DNA from: an uncultured Aliarcobacter sp.
GTDB taxonomy: Bacteria > Campylobacterota > Campylobacteria > Campylobacterales > Arcobacteraceae
Assembly: GCA_947629065.1 (NCBI GenBank)
Contig: CANRCH010000005.1
Location: 1-27,040, forward strand
Length of the DNA stretch: 27,040 nt
Direction of reading: 5' to 3'
A model generated the notes under the pieces. The model searched no databases and was not told the origin of the DNA. It saw only the letters and a list, made by a program, of their open reading frames with translations. This document shows, in pieces, positions 1 to 6,952 of the stretch (position 1 is the first letter of the stretch; each line of letters begins with the position of its first letter). A program made the position numbers and the translations under genes.

Positions 1-1
1 T

Positions 2-229
2 TTAAAGGAATAAAGATTTAGAAAAAATTGTCTTGACATTTTGGGGTATTATACTAATTATGATATTTGGTTTATGCTCTTTATATAATTTCAAAGCATC
101 AATTGCATTTGAAGCTTCATAAATAGTATTAAAATAGTTTTCAAGATACTCAACTGCATTTTCTCTTGCAATTTCATCATCTTCTACATATAAAAGCTTT
201 ATATTTTCTGTACTTCTATTTAGTGGCAT
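2..229 (-). pseudogene. Truncated response-regulator receiver domain lacking the phosphoacceptor Asp
   Basis: A 75-residue reading frame matches the first half of a two-component receiver domain. Residues 12-17 (LLYVED) give beta-1 and the acidic pair, and residues 54-59 (PNIIIS) give beta-3. In intact receivers the next residue is the phosphorylated Asp, as in 'IISDI' of the receiver gene at 16948. Here the Asp codon is absent, the frame runs IIPQNVK and stops after 16 more residues. One base out of frame the same DNA reads PKMS, which resembles the 'MPxMSG' loop that follows the Asp, so a small deletion plus a frameshift is plausible. The rest of the gene would lie left of the window. A weak purine-rich stretch precedes the ATG. 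It trails the formate dehydrogenase run by 38 bases. It could be a decayed gene, a sequencing error or an unusual short protein. Confidence 0.6.
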
Positions 230-267
230 AAATTTTCTTTTTTAAGTGTATCTAAAATCCAGACTAT

Positions 268-1272
268 TTAATTCATAATTTTTATCTGTAAATATTTTGT
301 ATAGATTTTATTTATAATTTTATTTATCTCTTCTATTGTTAAATCTTCTTTGAAACTAAAGCTTAAAGCATTTCTACTTGTAGTTTCATCATATCCCATA
401 GCTTGAATTATTCTTGATGGTTTTGAAAGTCCTAAACTACACCCTTCACCATTTGATAAATAAATATTATCAAAAACCAAAGTTCTAATAAGTTCTCTTG
501 CTTTTATGTTTTTAAGTGCAATATGTAAGGTAAATGGAAGAGTTTTACTATTATCTACAAAGAAATAGATGTCATCTTTAAATTTTTCAATAAGTTTTTC
601 TAAAAAAACATCTTTTAAACTGTTATTAAAAGTTTGTTTATTTATTGCTTCATAGCAAATTTTCATAGAAATTGTATCAATAAAACCTAAACTATTTTCT
701 AAGAATAGATTATCATTAAAAAGCAATACTGCATTCAAAGAGTATCCACTTAGTTTATAGTTATCAAAATATACTGCATCACTATAGTTTGAAAAATCTG
801 CACTTGCATTTGATACTATTTTTGCATTTGTAAGAGTTTTTATCTCTTTTAAATCTGTTATGTAAAATGTATCCATAACATAAGATGAAATAAATAAAAA
901 ATCAATTTCTGCTTCTTTTATTTCATTCTTATTTACACTTCCATCTTTATTTAAAGGTATTAATTTTATTTCAAAACCTAACTCTTTATATATTTTATAT
1001 GCTTCTATAAGTGCTTCACTTTCACTTTCACAAACAGCTATTTTTGTATCTTTATAATTTTGTCTTAATTCTATAAAAAGTGCTAAAAATCCCTCTTTTG
1101 AGAAAGAAAAAGTTTTAGTTTTTGAAAAAGAAAAACGATTTTCAAAAGAGTTTTGAAGGTTTAAAAAGCTTGTATTTGCTTCAATTCCTTCTAAACTATC
1201 AAGAGAAAAATCTTTCAAACTTACAAAATCAAAATCTATTTTATTGTATTGAGTATGATTAAATTTATACAA
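268..1272 (-). CDS. Diverged class-V aminotransferase / NifS-like cysteine desulfurase homologue
   Basis: This 334-residue protein has a PLP-dependent class-V aminotransferase (cysteine desulfurase or selenocysteine lyase) layout. Lys173 in 'YKLSGYSLNAVLLF' aligns with the Schiff-base Lys of the NifS pattern 'HKxxGPKGxGAL', but the His, Pro and second Lys are replaced. Cys278 in 'SNGEGCSLGLSKPSR' sits where NifS proteins carry the catalytic Cys loop, and 'QAMGYDETTSRNALSFS' matches the conserved C-terminal block. The Asp that holds the PLP ring nitrogen appears replaced, with Asn155 in that region. The N-terminal part is shorter than usual (the family is about 380-400 aa). It is the last intact gene of the tungstate/formate dehydrogenase run, 9 bases after the 64-aa gene. 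Sulfur delivery to FdhD, or selenium delivery for Sec, is an attractive role but is inference. The family call is fairly secure; activity is uncertain. Confidence 0.7.
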   Translation of the reverse strand: MYKFNHTQYNKIDFDFVSLKDFSLDSLEGIEANTSFLNLQNSFENRFSFSKTKTFSFSKEGFLALFIELRQNYKDTKIAVCESESEALIEAYKIYKELGFEIKLIPLNKDGSVNKNEIKEAEIDFLFISSYVMDTFYITDLKEIKTLTNAKIVSNASADFSNYSDAVYFDNYKLSGYSLNAVLLFNDNLFLENSLGFIDTISMKICYEAINKQTFNNSLKDVFLEKLIEKFKDDIYFFVDNSKTLPFTLHIALKNIKARELIRTLVFDNIYLSNGEGCSLGLSKPSRIIQAMGYDETTSRNALSFSFKEDLTIEEINKIINKIYTKYLQIKIMN

Positions 1273-1281
1273 TTTTTATCT

Positions 1282-1476
1282 TTACTTATTAAAAGGTTTA
1301 ACTAACTCTTCGAACCACTTATTTGCATCTTCAATAGTATCAAATCTTTTTGATTTTGCAACTTGATCTTTTCCTTCATAAAATCTAACCCTTATTCCAT
1401 CTTCTACATGGTCAATTTTTGCTCTAGTTATTTTTGAAAAGTTTAAATAAACTCTTTCATTTAGTCTAATAAACAT
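1282..1476 (-). CDS. Small conserved-looking hypothetical protein (64 aa)
   Basis: I do not recognise this 64-residue protein. It has no signal peptide, membrane segment or cysteine. Its pattern suggests several beta strands (residues 1-35, including YLNFSKI and GIRVRFYEG) followed by one amphipathic helix (residues 46-60, around DANKWFEEL). An excellent ribosome binding site (AAGGAG, 6 bases before the ATG) makes it a real gene. It follows tupC by 54 bases and precedes the NifS-like gene by 9 bases, so it is probably co-transcribed and may work with that protein. The 54-base gap upstream is AT-rich and could hold a secondary promoter, but no convincing one is visible. Confidence 0.75.
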   Translation of the reverse strand: MFIRLNERVYLNFSKITRAKIDHVEDGIRVRFYEGKDQVAKSKRFDTIEDANKWFEELVKPFNK

Positions 1477-1530
1477 AATTTCTCCTTTTTATTTTAATTC
1501 TACTTTAAATATTATTTTAATCTTATAAAT

Positions 1531-2538
1531 CTATAGCCACTTTATATTATCAAAATCAAAATATGCACCTGTTTTTTCACCTGGTATTAAACTTAAATCA
1601 TTCATTTTATATTTTTCAATTATTATATTAAAAGTAACTCCACCTACAAGAAATTCAACTTGTAAACAGTTTTCATCCTCATCTTGAGATATTGAAGAAA
1701 CTGTTCCTAAAAGTGAGTTTTCAGATATATTCTCATCTTTTATAAATTTTATATCTTTTGAATTTATCATCAAAATAGAGTCTCTTTTTCTATTTTTACT
1801 ATTTGGAATTACTAATCTTTGATTATCCATAAAAACTTTTACTAAATCTCCATTATTATCTTTTTGCCAAGGAGAAAAAAGTAAATTTATATTTTTATTT
1901 TCAAAAACATAACCTTGAAAAAGTGCAATTTTTTTATCACTTATATGATTTAGCCAATTATAATCGTGGCTTGAAACCAAAATTGTAGTATTATATTTTT
2001 GTTTAGCAATTAAAATTGCTTCTTTTATTAATTGTGCTGAATTTGTATCAACTCCAGAAGTTGGTTCATCAAGTATTAAAATTTTTGGTTTTAATATCAA
2101 CCTTGCAGCAAGTGCTACTCTTTGGGCTTCACCACCTGAAAGCTGACTCCATTTTCTTTTTGCAAAACTCTCATCTAATCCAACGATAAAAAGTGCTTCT
2201 TTTACTTTCTCTTCCAGATTATTTTTCTCTTTTCTTAATATAAGTCCATAAGCAATATTATCAAATACTGTTCTTTTTAATAAATATGGATTTTGTGGTA
2301 AAAATACAATATCTTTTTTTATTTGTAAATCAATTTTATTTGAATTATTTAAAAACAGATCTCCAGAAATTGGCTTACAAATAAAAGATAAAAGTGAAAA
2401 AAGAGTAGATTTTCCACTCCCATTTGGACCAAAAAATCCTATAATTTGATTTTTTTCTAAAACCAAATGTTCAATATCTAAAACTTTTTTATTATCTTTA
2501 TAATGTTTTATATTTTTTAACTCATACAAAATACTCAA
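1531..2538 (-). CDS. tupC: Tungstate ABC transporter ATP-binding protein TupC, with C-terminal extra domain
   Basis: This is the ABC ATPase that drives oxyanion import through TupB. Numbered from the GTG at 2547, it shows Walker A GPNGSGKST (residues 40-48), Q-loop Gln85, signature LSGGE (136-140) and Walker B ILILDEP (156-162), then an extra domain of about 100 residues (240-338) that may be a regulatory or oxyanion-binding module. The start is uncertain. The frame opens at GTG 2547, but the Shine-Dalgarno AAAGG overlaps that codon. The TTG at 2538-2536 lies 8 bases after it and overlaps the tupB stop as TTGA, so I prefer TTG (335 aa). Its place after a TTTS-type binding protein and beside moeA favours tungstate; molybdate is the alternative. 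Confidence 0.85.
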   Translation of the reverse strand: MSILYELKNIKHYKDNKKVLDIEHLVLEKNQIIGFFGPNGSGKSTLFSLLSFICKPISGDLFLNNSNKIDLQIKKDIVFLPQNPYLLKRTVFDNIAYGLILRKEKNNLEEKVKEALFIVGLDESFAKRKWSQLSGGEAQRVALAARLILKPKILILDEPTSGVDTNSAQLIKEAILIAKQKYNTTILVSSHDYNWLNHISDKKIALFQGYVFENKNINLLFSPWQKDNNGDLVKVFMDNQRLVIPNSKNRKRDSILMINSKDIKFIKDENISENSLLGTVSSISQDEDENCLQVEFLVGGVTFNIIIEKYKMNDLSLIPGEKTGAYFDFDNIKWL

Positions 2539-3227
2539 GATACCCACCTTTTTTTAAGAAAAGCTAAAACAATATTTACAATTAATGCTATTGCAAACAG
2601 CACTAATCCTAAAGCAATTCCTGTTATAAACTCCCCTTTCCCAGTTTCTAAAGAGATAGCTGTAGTTATAGTTCTTGTGTAATATTTAATATTTCCACCA
2701 ACCATCATTGAAATTCCAATTTCAGTAATAATTCTTCCATAAGCTGTCATAGCTGCTGTCATTAAACCAAATTTTGCTTCATATAAAGTAGCTTTTAATA
2801 TCTCATAAGAGTTAGCACCAAGCCCTTTCAAAGATAGATACATTCTTTTATCTACCATCTCAACTTGTGCAGCCGTTAAAGCAATTACTATTGGAAGTCC
2901 CAAAAATACTTGTCCAATAATAATTGCTTTTTGTGTAAAAAGAAGATTATACTCTCCTAAAAATCCAACTTGAGAAAGGCTTGTATAAACTACAAGCCCT
3001 ATTACTACTGTTGGAAAAGCTAAAAGTGTATCCACGATGGTTTTAATTACAGATTTTCCATAAAAATTATAATATCCTAGCAAAAATCCAAGAGGAAGCC
3101 CAATAATTAAACTTATAATTATTGACCAAGATGATACAGCAACTGTTGCATAAATTGCAGAATAAACTCCATCATCTCCACTTGCAAGAAGATTTATTGC
3201 TTCATTAAAACCATCAATAAATAACAT
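2535..3227 (-). CDS. tupB: Tungstate ABC transporter permease TupB
   Basis: This 230-residue integral membrane protein is the permease of the oxyanion importer. It has about five hydrophobic segments (residues 25-50, 60-85, 95-120, 155-180 and 200-225) and a cytoplasmic loop 'KGLGANSYEILKATLYEA' (about residues 135-152) that matches the EAA loop which docks on the ATPase. The length is normal for TupB/ModB-type permeases. It begins 13 bases after tupA and ends overlapping the tupC start, so the three genes form one transport operon. The ribosome binding site is weak (AAAG), suggesting reliance on coupling with tupA translation. TupB and ModB cannot be told apart from the permease alone; the binding protein decides in favour of tungstate. 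Confidence 0.88.
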   Translation of the reverse strand: MLFIDGFNEAINLLASGDDGVYSAIYATVAVSSWSIIISLIIGLPLGFLLGYYNFYGKSVIKTIVDTLLAFPTVVIGLVVYTSLSQVGFLGEYNLLFTQKAIIIGQVFLGLPIVIALTAAQVEMVDKRMYLSLKGLGANSYEILKATLYEAKFGLMTAAMTAYGRIITEIGISMMVGGNIKYYTRTITTAISLETGKGEFITGIALGLVLFAIALIVNIVLAFLKKRWVS

Positions 3228-3240
3228 TTTTAATCTTTAA

Positions 3241-4053
3241 TTATTTTTTAGCATTTGGTGTAAATAAAGCTTTATCTAAAAGTTTAAAATCAGCAATAAA
3301 CTTTTGAACATCATCACTTACAATCCAGTTTCCAAACTCATTTGCTAAATCAAGTTTAACATTTTTACATCTATCTTTATTTACTGAAATTACACTATAT
3401 TGGTTAAATAATACATTATCATTTTCAACAACTAGTTTCATAGGATTATTATCACCTTTTTGTGATTCATATTTAATCCAAGTTCCTCTATCTGTTAATG
3501 TATATCCATTTTTTTCAGCAGCCATATTAATTGTAGTAATCATACCTTGTCCAGATTGTAAATACCAAGACTCTTTTTCTGGAACATTTTGTACAACTTT
3601 TTCCCAAACAGAAATCTCTTTATTATGAGTTCCTGAACTATCTCCTCTACTTACAAAAATAACTTTTTCATCTTCAATTTTTTTGAAAGCATCTGCTGTT
3701 GTCATACCTTCAATTTTAATTGGATCGTTTTTTGGTCCAACGATTATAAAATCATTGTACATAACCTCTTGTCTATTTACACCAAATCCTGCATCAATAT
3801 ATTTTTTTTCAGCTGCTGGAGAGTGAACTAATAATACATCAACGTCACAGTTCTCACCCATTTTTAGTGCTTTTCCTGTACCAGTTGCAACCCATTTTAA
3901 ACTATTTCCCGTATCTTTTTCATATTTTGGTGCTAAAGAATCAAGTAATCCTGTATCATCTGTACTAGTTGTTGTTGCCATCATTAAAACTTCAGCATTT
4001 AATCCAAGTGCTGCTATTAAACTTATTCCTAATCCTAAAACTGACTTTTTCAT
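3241..4053 (-). CDS. tupA: Periplasmic tungstate-binding protein TupA
   Basis: This 270-residue substrate-binding protein captures tungstate in the periplasm. It has a Sec signal peptide (MKKS, a hydrophobic stretch to about residue 20, cleavage near LNA-EV). The mature protein starts with 'MMATTTSTDDTGLLD', the TTTS block typical of TupA rather than ModA. It also has 'GTGKALKMGENCDVDVLLVH' (about residues 58-77) and 'VSRGDSSGTHNKE' (about 135-147), both characteristic of the family's oxyanion pocket. The ribosome binding site AAGGAAAG lies just before the ATG. It follows moeA by 16 bases, too little for its own riboswitch or promoter. Tungsten rather than molybdenum as the formate dehydrogenase metal is suggested by this gene, but not proven. 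Confidence 0.92.
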   Translation of the reverse strand: MKKSVLGLGISLIAALGLNAEVLMMATTTSTDDTGLLDSLAPKYEKDTGNSLKWVATGTGKALKMGENCDVDVLLVHSPAAEKKYIDAGFGVNRQEVMYNDFIIVGPKNDPIKIEGMTTADAFKKIEDEKVIFVSRGDSSGTHNKEISVWEKVVQNVPEKESWYLQSGQGMITTINMAAEKNGYTLTDRGTWIKYESQKGDNNPMKLVVENDNVLFNQYSVISVNKDRCKNVKLDLANEFGNWIVSDDVQKFIADFKLLDKALFTPNAKK

Positions 4054-4069
4054 CTCTTTCCTTTTTATA

Positions 4070-5317
4070 TTAATTTAAAAAATCTGATTTTTTATCACTA
4101 AATTCACCATTTAGTAATACTAATTTAATCTCTTCATCTTTAGATGTAAAAGATTTCTCATCTTTTGTTACAAAAATTGCATTACTTTCATATAAAATAG
4201 TAATCATTCCTGAACCATATTTATTCTGTCTTGCTACTTCAAAAATAGAATTATCTAATTTTCCTAAAACTATATTTGTCCTCCCTTTTTTGGTTTTAAA
4301 TTCACTTTTATTTATAACTTTTACAAAAGTATGATAAAAAGCCCTATCTCCTTGAAGTTTTTTAAGAAGTGGTATTACAAATAAAGATATATTTATCATA
4401 GCAGTTAGTGGATTTCCTGGAAGAGAAACTACTAAAGTATTATTCATTTTTCCCATCATCATAGGGCGACCTGGTTTAATATTAACTCCGTGAAAAGCTA
4501 TATCTAAACCATTTTCTAAAAATGCCTTTGCTACAAAATCAGCATCTCCCATAGAGATACCTCCCGTTGTTATTACAACATCATAATTTTTTAGATTTTG
4601 AATAAAAGATATTGATTTTTCTAAATCATCTGGAATAACTCCACAATAAGTTGCATTAAAATTTTTCTCTTTTAGTTGGGCAATAATTCCTATAGAATTA
4701 CAGTTATAAATCTCATCTTCATCTGCTTTTTGCCAAGGTTCTTTTAACTCATTTCCAGTTGATAAAACAGCAATAGAGATTTGTTTATAAACTTCTATTA
4801 CACTTATACCTTGAGAAGCTAAGATTGCAATACTTGAAGAGTTTATAGACTCACCTTTTTTTAATATAACTTCACCCTCTTTTAGCTCTTCACCTTTAAT
4901 TCTAAGATTTGACCCAATTTTTACATCATTTGGTATTTTTACACTATTTTCAGTAATATCTAAGCACTGTTCATAAGCAATTACAGTATCTACAAGAGAT
5001 GGAACTATAGCTCCTGTCATAATTTTATAGCACTCATCCTCGCCTAAGCTTTCTAGTTTATCATCTATTTTATCTCCAGCAAATATAGTTTTCTTGATTT
5101 TTAAAGTTTTTCCAGAACTACAGGCTTTAAATGCAAAACCATCCATAGCTGAATTATCAAAAGATGGTACATTTTTTTTACAAATAATATCCATACTCAA
5201 AACTCTATTTAATGCATCAAAAATTGATACAAACTCAGTTTGATTTGTACTTTTAACTAAATCTAAACTTTTTTCTATAGCAATATCAAAATCCAAATAG
5301 TTCATTTTTTCTTGCAT
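4070..5317 (-). CDS. moeA: Molybdopterin molybdenum/tungsten transferase MoeA
   Basis: MoeA inserts molybdate or tungstate into adenylated molybdopterin, the last common step of Moco/Wco synthesis, in the cytoplasm. The 415-residue length is normal. Signature blocks are 'VPSFDNSAMDGFA' near the N-terminus, 'ITTGGISMGDADFV' (about residue 250) with the conserved metal and pterin-site acidic residues, and 'GVNIKPGRPMMMGK' followed by 'VSLPGNPLTAMI' (about residues 270-305). The start at 5317 is supported by AAAAGG six bases upstream; an ATG four codons later is possible. It lies 2 bases after the ModE-like gene and 16 bases before tupA, tying metal insertion to metal uptake. Some genomes carry separate MoeA paralogues for Mo and W; from context this copy may be the W-dedicated one, which is inference. 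Confidence 0.93.
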   Translation of the reverse strand: MQEKMNYLDFDIAIEKSLDLVKSTNQTEFVSIFDALNRVLSMDIICKKNVPSFDNSAMDGFAFKACSSGKTLKIKKTIFAGDKIDDKLESLGEDECYKIMTGAIVPSLVDTVIAYEQCLDITENSVKIPNDVKIGSNLRIKGEELKEGEVILKKGESINSSSIAILASQGISVIEVYKQISIAVLSTGNELKEPWQKADEDEIYNCNSIGIIAQLKEKNFNATYCGVIPDDLEKSISFIQNLKNYDVVITTGGISMGDADFVAKAFLENGLDIAFHGVNIKPGRPMMMGKMNNTLVVSLPGNPLTAMINISLFVIPLLKKLQGDRAFYHTFVKVINKSEFKTKKGRTNIVLGKLDNSIFEVARQNKYGSGMITILYESNAIFVTKDEKSFTSKDEEIKLVLLNGEFSDKKSDFLN

Positions 5318-5319
5318 AT

Positions 5320-5679
5320 TTAACCTTTTATATTTATAGAAAAATCTTTTAAGAACAACTCTTTAAATCTTTTTTCCGAATAAGCTTTTACATCATTATT
5401 TAAAGTTTTATATAAACTAATTAACTCTTTTGCTTTAGAAGTTAGTTTAGCACCACTATCTTCACCTCTTCCTTGCTTAACTAATACTAAATCATCTGCT
5501 ATAAACTCTTCTAATATCTTAATATGTGACCAAGCCTTTTTATAATTCATTCCTATTTCTTGTGAAGCTTTGCTAATAGATCCTGTTTTATCAATATACT
5601 CTAAAACTTCGGTTTTTCCATGACCAAAGATTAAGTTATTATTCTCATCTTCAATCCAAACTTTAACTTTTACTTCCAT
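5320..5679 (-). CDS. modE: ModE-like winged-helix regulator without molybdate-binding domain
   Basis: This 119-residue protein matches only the N-terminal DNA-binding half of ModE. The helix-turn-helix 'DKTGSISKASQEIGMNYKKA' (about residues 30-49), 'WSHIKILEEF' and the glycine-rich wing 'VKQGRGEDSGAKLT' are clear. The two C-terminal MopI/TOBE domains that bind molybdate or tungstate in E. coli ModE are absent, as in the short Campylobacter regulator. It overlaps the preceding 141-aa gene by 17 bases and precedes moeA by 2, so it is embedded in the pathway it probably controls. How it senses metal is unknown: it may bind oxyanion by another route, rely on a partner, or act constitutively. A perfect palindrome upstream of fdhD is one candidate target. 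Confidence 0.88.
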   Translation of the reverse strand: MEVKVKVWIEDENNNLIFGHGKTEVLEYIDKTGSISKASQEIGMNYKKAWSHIKILEEFIADDLVLVKQGRGEDSGAKLTSKAKELISLYKTLNNDVKAYSEKRFKELFLKDFSINIKG

Positions 5680-6088
5680 TTTTTAGTCCTTTTTTCTCTC
5701 TAAAGCATCCAAGCTGACAATAAACTACTTCAATATCAGAGTTTTTTGCTGTTGAACCAACATTTCTTAAAGATGAGTTTCTTGCTTCTTGCCATAAATT
5801 TGCACAAGGAATTTTAAGATTTTCATACTCATATTTTAATTTTTCATAAAGCTTTTCATCTTTTGAAGAAAACTCTAATTTACCAAAAACACCAAGTTCA
5901 CAATTCGTTATTTTTATATTTAACGATTTAGTTATTGCACTCATATCTTCAAGTTTGCATCCTATTTTTTTTGCAACTTTAAATGCTTTTATACAATCTA
6001 GTTTTCCTTCATCATTTAAGCTTTTTTCTATAATATTTTTTTGTTCAATACTTAGATTAAAATCAATTTTATCATCTATACTAGACAT
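5663..6088 (-). CDS. Unrecognised 141-aa protein with two copies of a paired-Cys motif
   Basis: I cannot name this gene. It contains an internal duplication: residues 28-70 and 91-131 align as C-(29 to 31 residues)-C with matched surroundings. Copy 1 is Cys32 to Cys63, ending NCELGVFG. Copy 2 is Cys95 to Cys124, ending YCQLGCF. Each ends with hydrophobic-alternating 'IKI..C(E/Q)LG.F'. An additional Cys44 and Cys128 are present. There is no signal peptide or membrane segment, so it is cytoplasmic. I recall a similar 'CQLGCF' ending in proteins near ModE-type regulators of anaerobic bacteria, but cannot verify that. It overlaps fdhD by 8 bases and modE by 17 bases. Translational coupling to both suggests a cofactor-related role such as metal sensing or a thiol carrier; this is inference. 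Confidence 0.8.
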   Translation of the reverse strand: MSSIDDKIDFNLSIEQKNIIEKSLNDEGKLDCIKAFKVAKKIGCKLEDMSAITKSLNIKITNCELGVFGKLEFSSKDEKLYEKLKYEYENLKIPCANLWQEARNSSLRNVGSTAKNSDIEVVYCQLGCFREKKGLKNGSKS

Positions 6089-6872
6089 CTATTCTTCCAC
6101 TATGTGTATAGATATTCATCTTTTTACCTCTTGCAAAACCAATTAATGTAAGTCCATGTTTATGTGCTGTTTGAACTCCTAGATAAGTTGGTGCTGTTCT
6201 TGAAACAATTATGGGAATTCTATGCATTACTGCTTTTGTAACCATTTCAGAACTAAGCCTTCCACTTACAAATAATATTGATTTTGTAGTATCTAAATTT
6301 TGAAGTTTACATTTACCAACAACCTTATCAATAGCATTATGTCTTCCTATATCTTCAGCTGTTATAGTAGTTCCATCAAGTAAATAAATCATAGCTTTAT
6401 GCACACAACCTGTTAATAAATATAGTTCACTTTCTTGATAAAATTTTTTCACTTCACTTGAAATTGTTTCAGGTTCAATTTTAAAAGCAGTTTGATTAAA
6501 TGGAATCTCTAAACTGCCCTCTATATTTCCTGTAACTCCTCCTCCACAGCCACTTACAAGAGTTTTTTCTTTATATAGATTTTGTAGGGAATTTTCATCT
6601 ATTTTTGCTTTTACATCAACTCTTAATCCATTTTCGCTTAAATGTAGTTCCTCTATGTCAGCAATAGAAGAGATTACATTTTCACTCATTAAAAATCCAA
6701 TAGCATGGGCTTCTTGATCTTTTGGTATTGTCATCATTGAAATAGCTTTTTCGCCATTTAAATATATATTAAGACGTGCTTCTTCGATAGTCACATCTTC
6801 TACTGTTTGGGCTTCATTTTCTATAAGTTTTTCTATAATTACTTTTTTTAAATATTTTTCGTTATCACTCAT
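6081..6872 (-). CDS. fdhD: Formate dehydrogenase accessory sulfurtransferase FdhD
   Basis: FdhD passes sulfur from a cysteine desulfurase to the molybdenum/tungsten bis-MGD cofactor of formate dehydrogenase, giving the terminal sulfido ligand. The 263-residue length is normal. Conserved blocks are 'SGCGGGVTG' with Cys109, 'LLTGCVHKA' (152-160) and 'AEDIGRHNAIDKVVGK' (172-187), plus 'VSGRLSSEMVTKA' and 'SRTAPTYLGVQTA'. E. coli FdhD uses a CxxC pair for sulfur transfer; here only the first Cys is present (CGGG), with extra Cys at 156 and 188. The start has AAGGA six bases upstream and is preceded by a perfect 21-bp palindrome. It lies 72 bases after fdhC, the largest gap between the structural genes and the accessory/uptake genes. 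Confidence 0.95.
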   Translation of the reverse strand: MSDNEKYLKKVIIEKLIENEAQTVEDVTIEEARLNIYLNGEKAISMMTIPKDQEAHAIGFLMSENVISSIADIEELHLSENGLRVDVKAKIDENSLQNLYKEKTLVSGCGGGVTGNIEGSLEIPFNQTAFKIEPETISSEVKKFYQESELYLLTGCVHKAMIYLLDGTTITAEDIGRHNAIDKVVGKCKLQNLDTTKSILFVSGRLSSEMVTKAVMHRIPIIVSRTAPTYLGVQTAHKHGLTLIGFARGKKMNIYTHSGRIDV

Positions 6873-6882
6873 CTTTTTCCTT

Positions 6883-6903
6883 AATATGCAAAATTTGCAT
6901 ATT
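6883..6903. promoter_or_regulatory. Perfect palindrome upstream of fdhD (operator candidate)
   Basis: AATATGCAAA, one A, then TTTGCATATT form an uninterrupted 10-bp inverted repeat ending 10 bases before the fdhD start codon, just upstream of its AAGGA. It lies where regulation of the downstream fdhD-modE-moeA-tup block would be expected. It does not resemble the E. coli ModE box (CGTTATAT type), so the protein that binds it, if any, is unknown. As RNA it would also fold into a hairpin next to the ribosome binding site. Confidence 0.5.
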
Positions 6904-6915
6904 TCAAATTTTTTT

Positions 6916-6952
6916 AAAAATAGAAAAAGTTTTTTAGACTTTTTCTATTTTT
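6916..6952 (-). terminator. 15-bp hairpin at the fdhC end (attenuator or weak terminator)
   Basis: Arms AAAAATAGAAAAAGT (6916-6930) and ACTTTTTCTATTTTT (6938-6952) pair perfectly around a 7-base loop, overlapping the fdhC TAG stop. On the minus strand the stem is AT-rich and is followed by A rather than U residues, so it is not a classical terminator. It could be an RNA-processing or stability element that sets different levels of fdhABC and downstream mRNA. Confidence 0.45.

Noticed and set aside
4054..5322. Moco/Wco riboswitch upstream of moeA or tupA
   Set aside because: The gaps are 2 and 16 bases, too small for the structured RNA.
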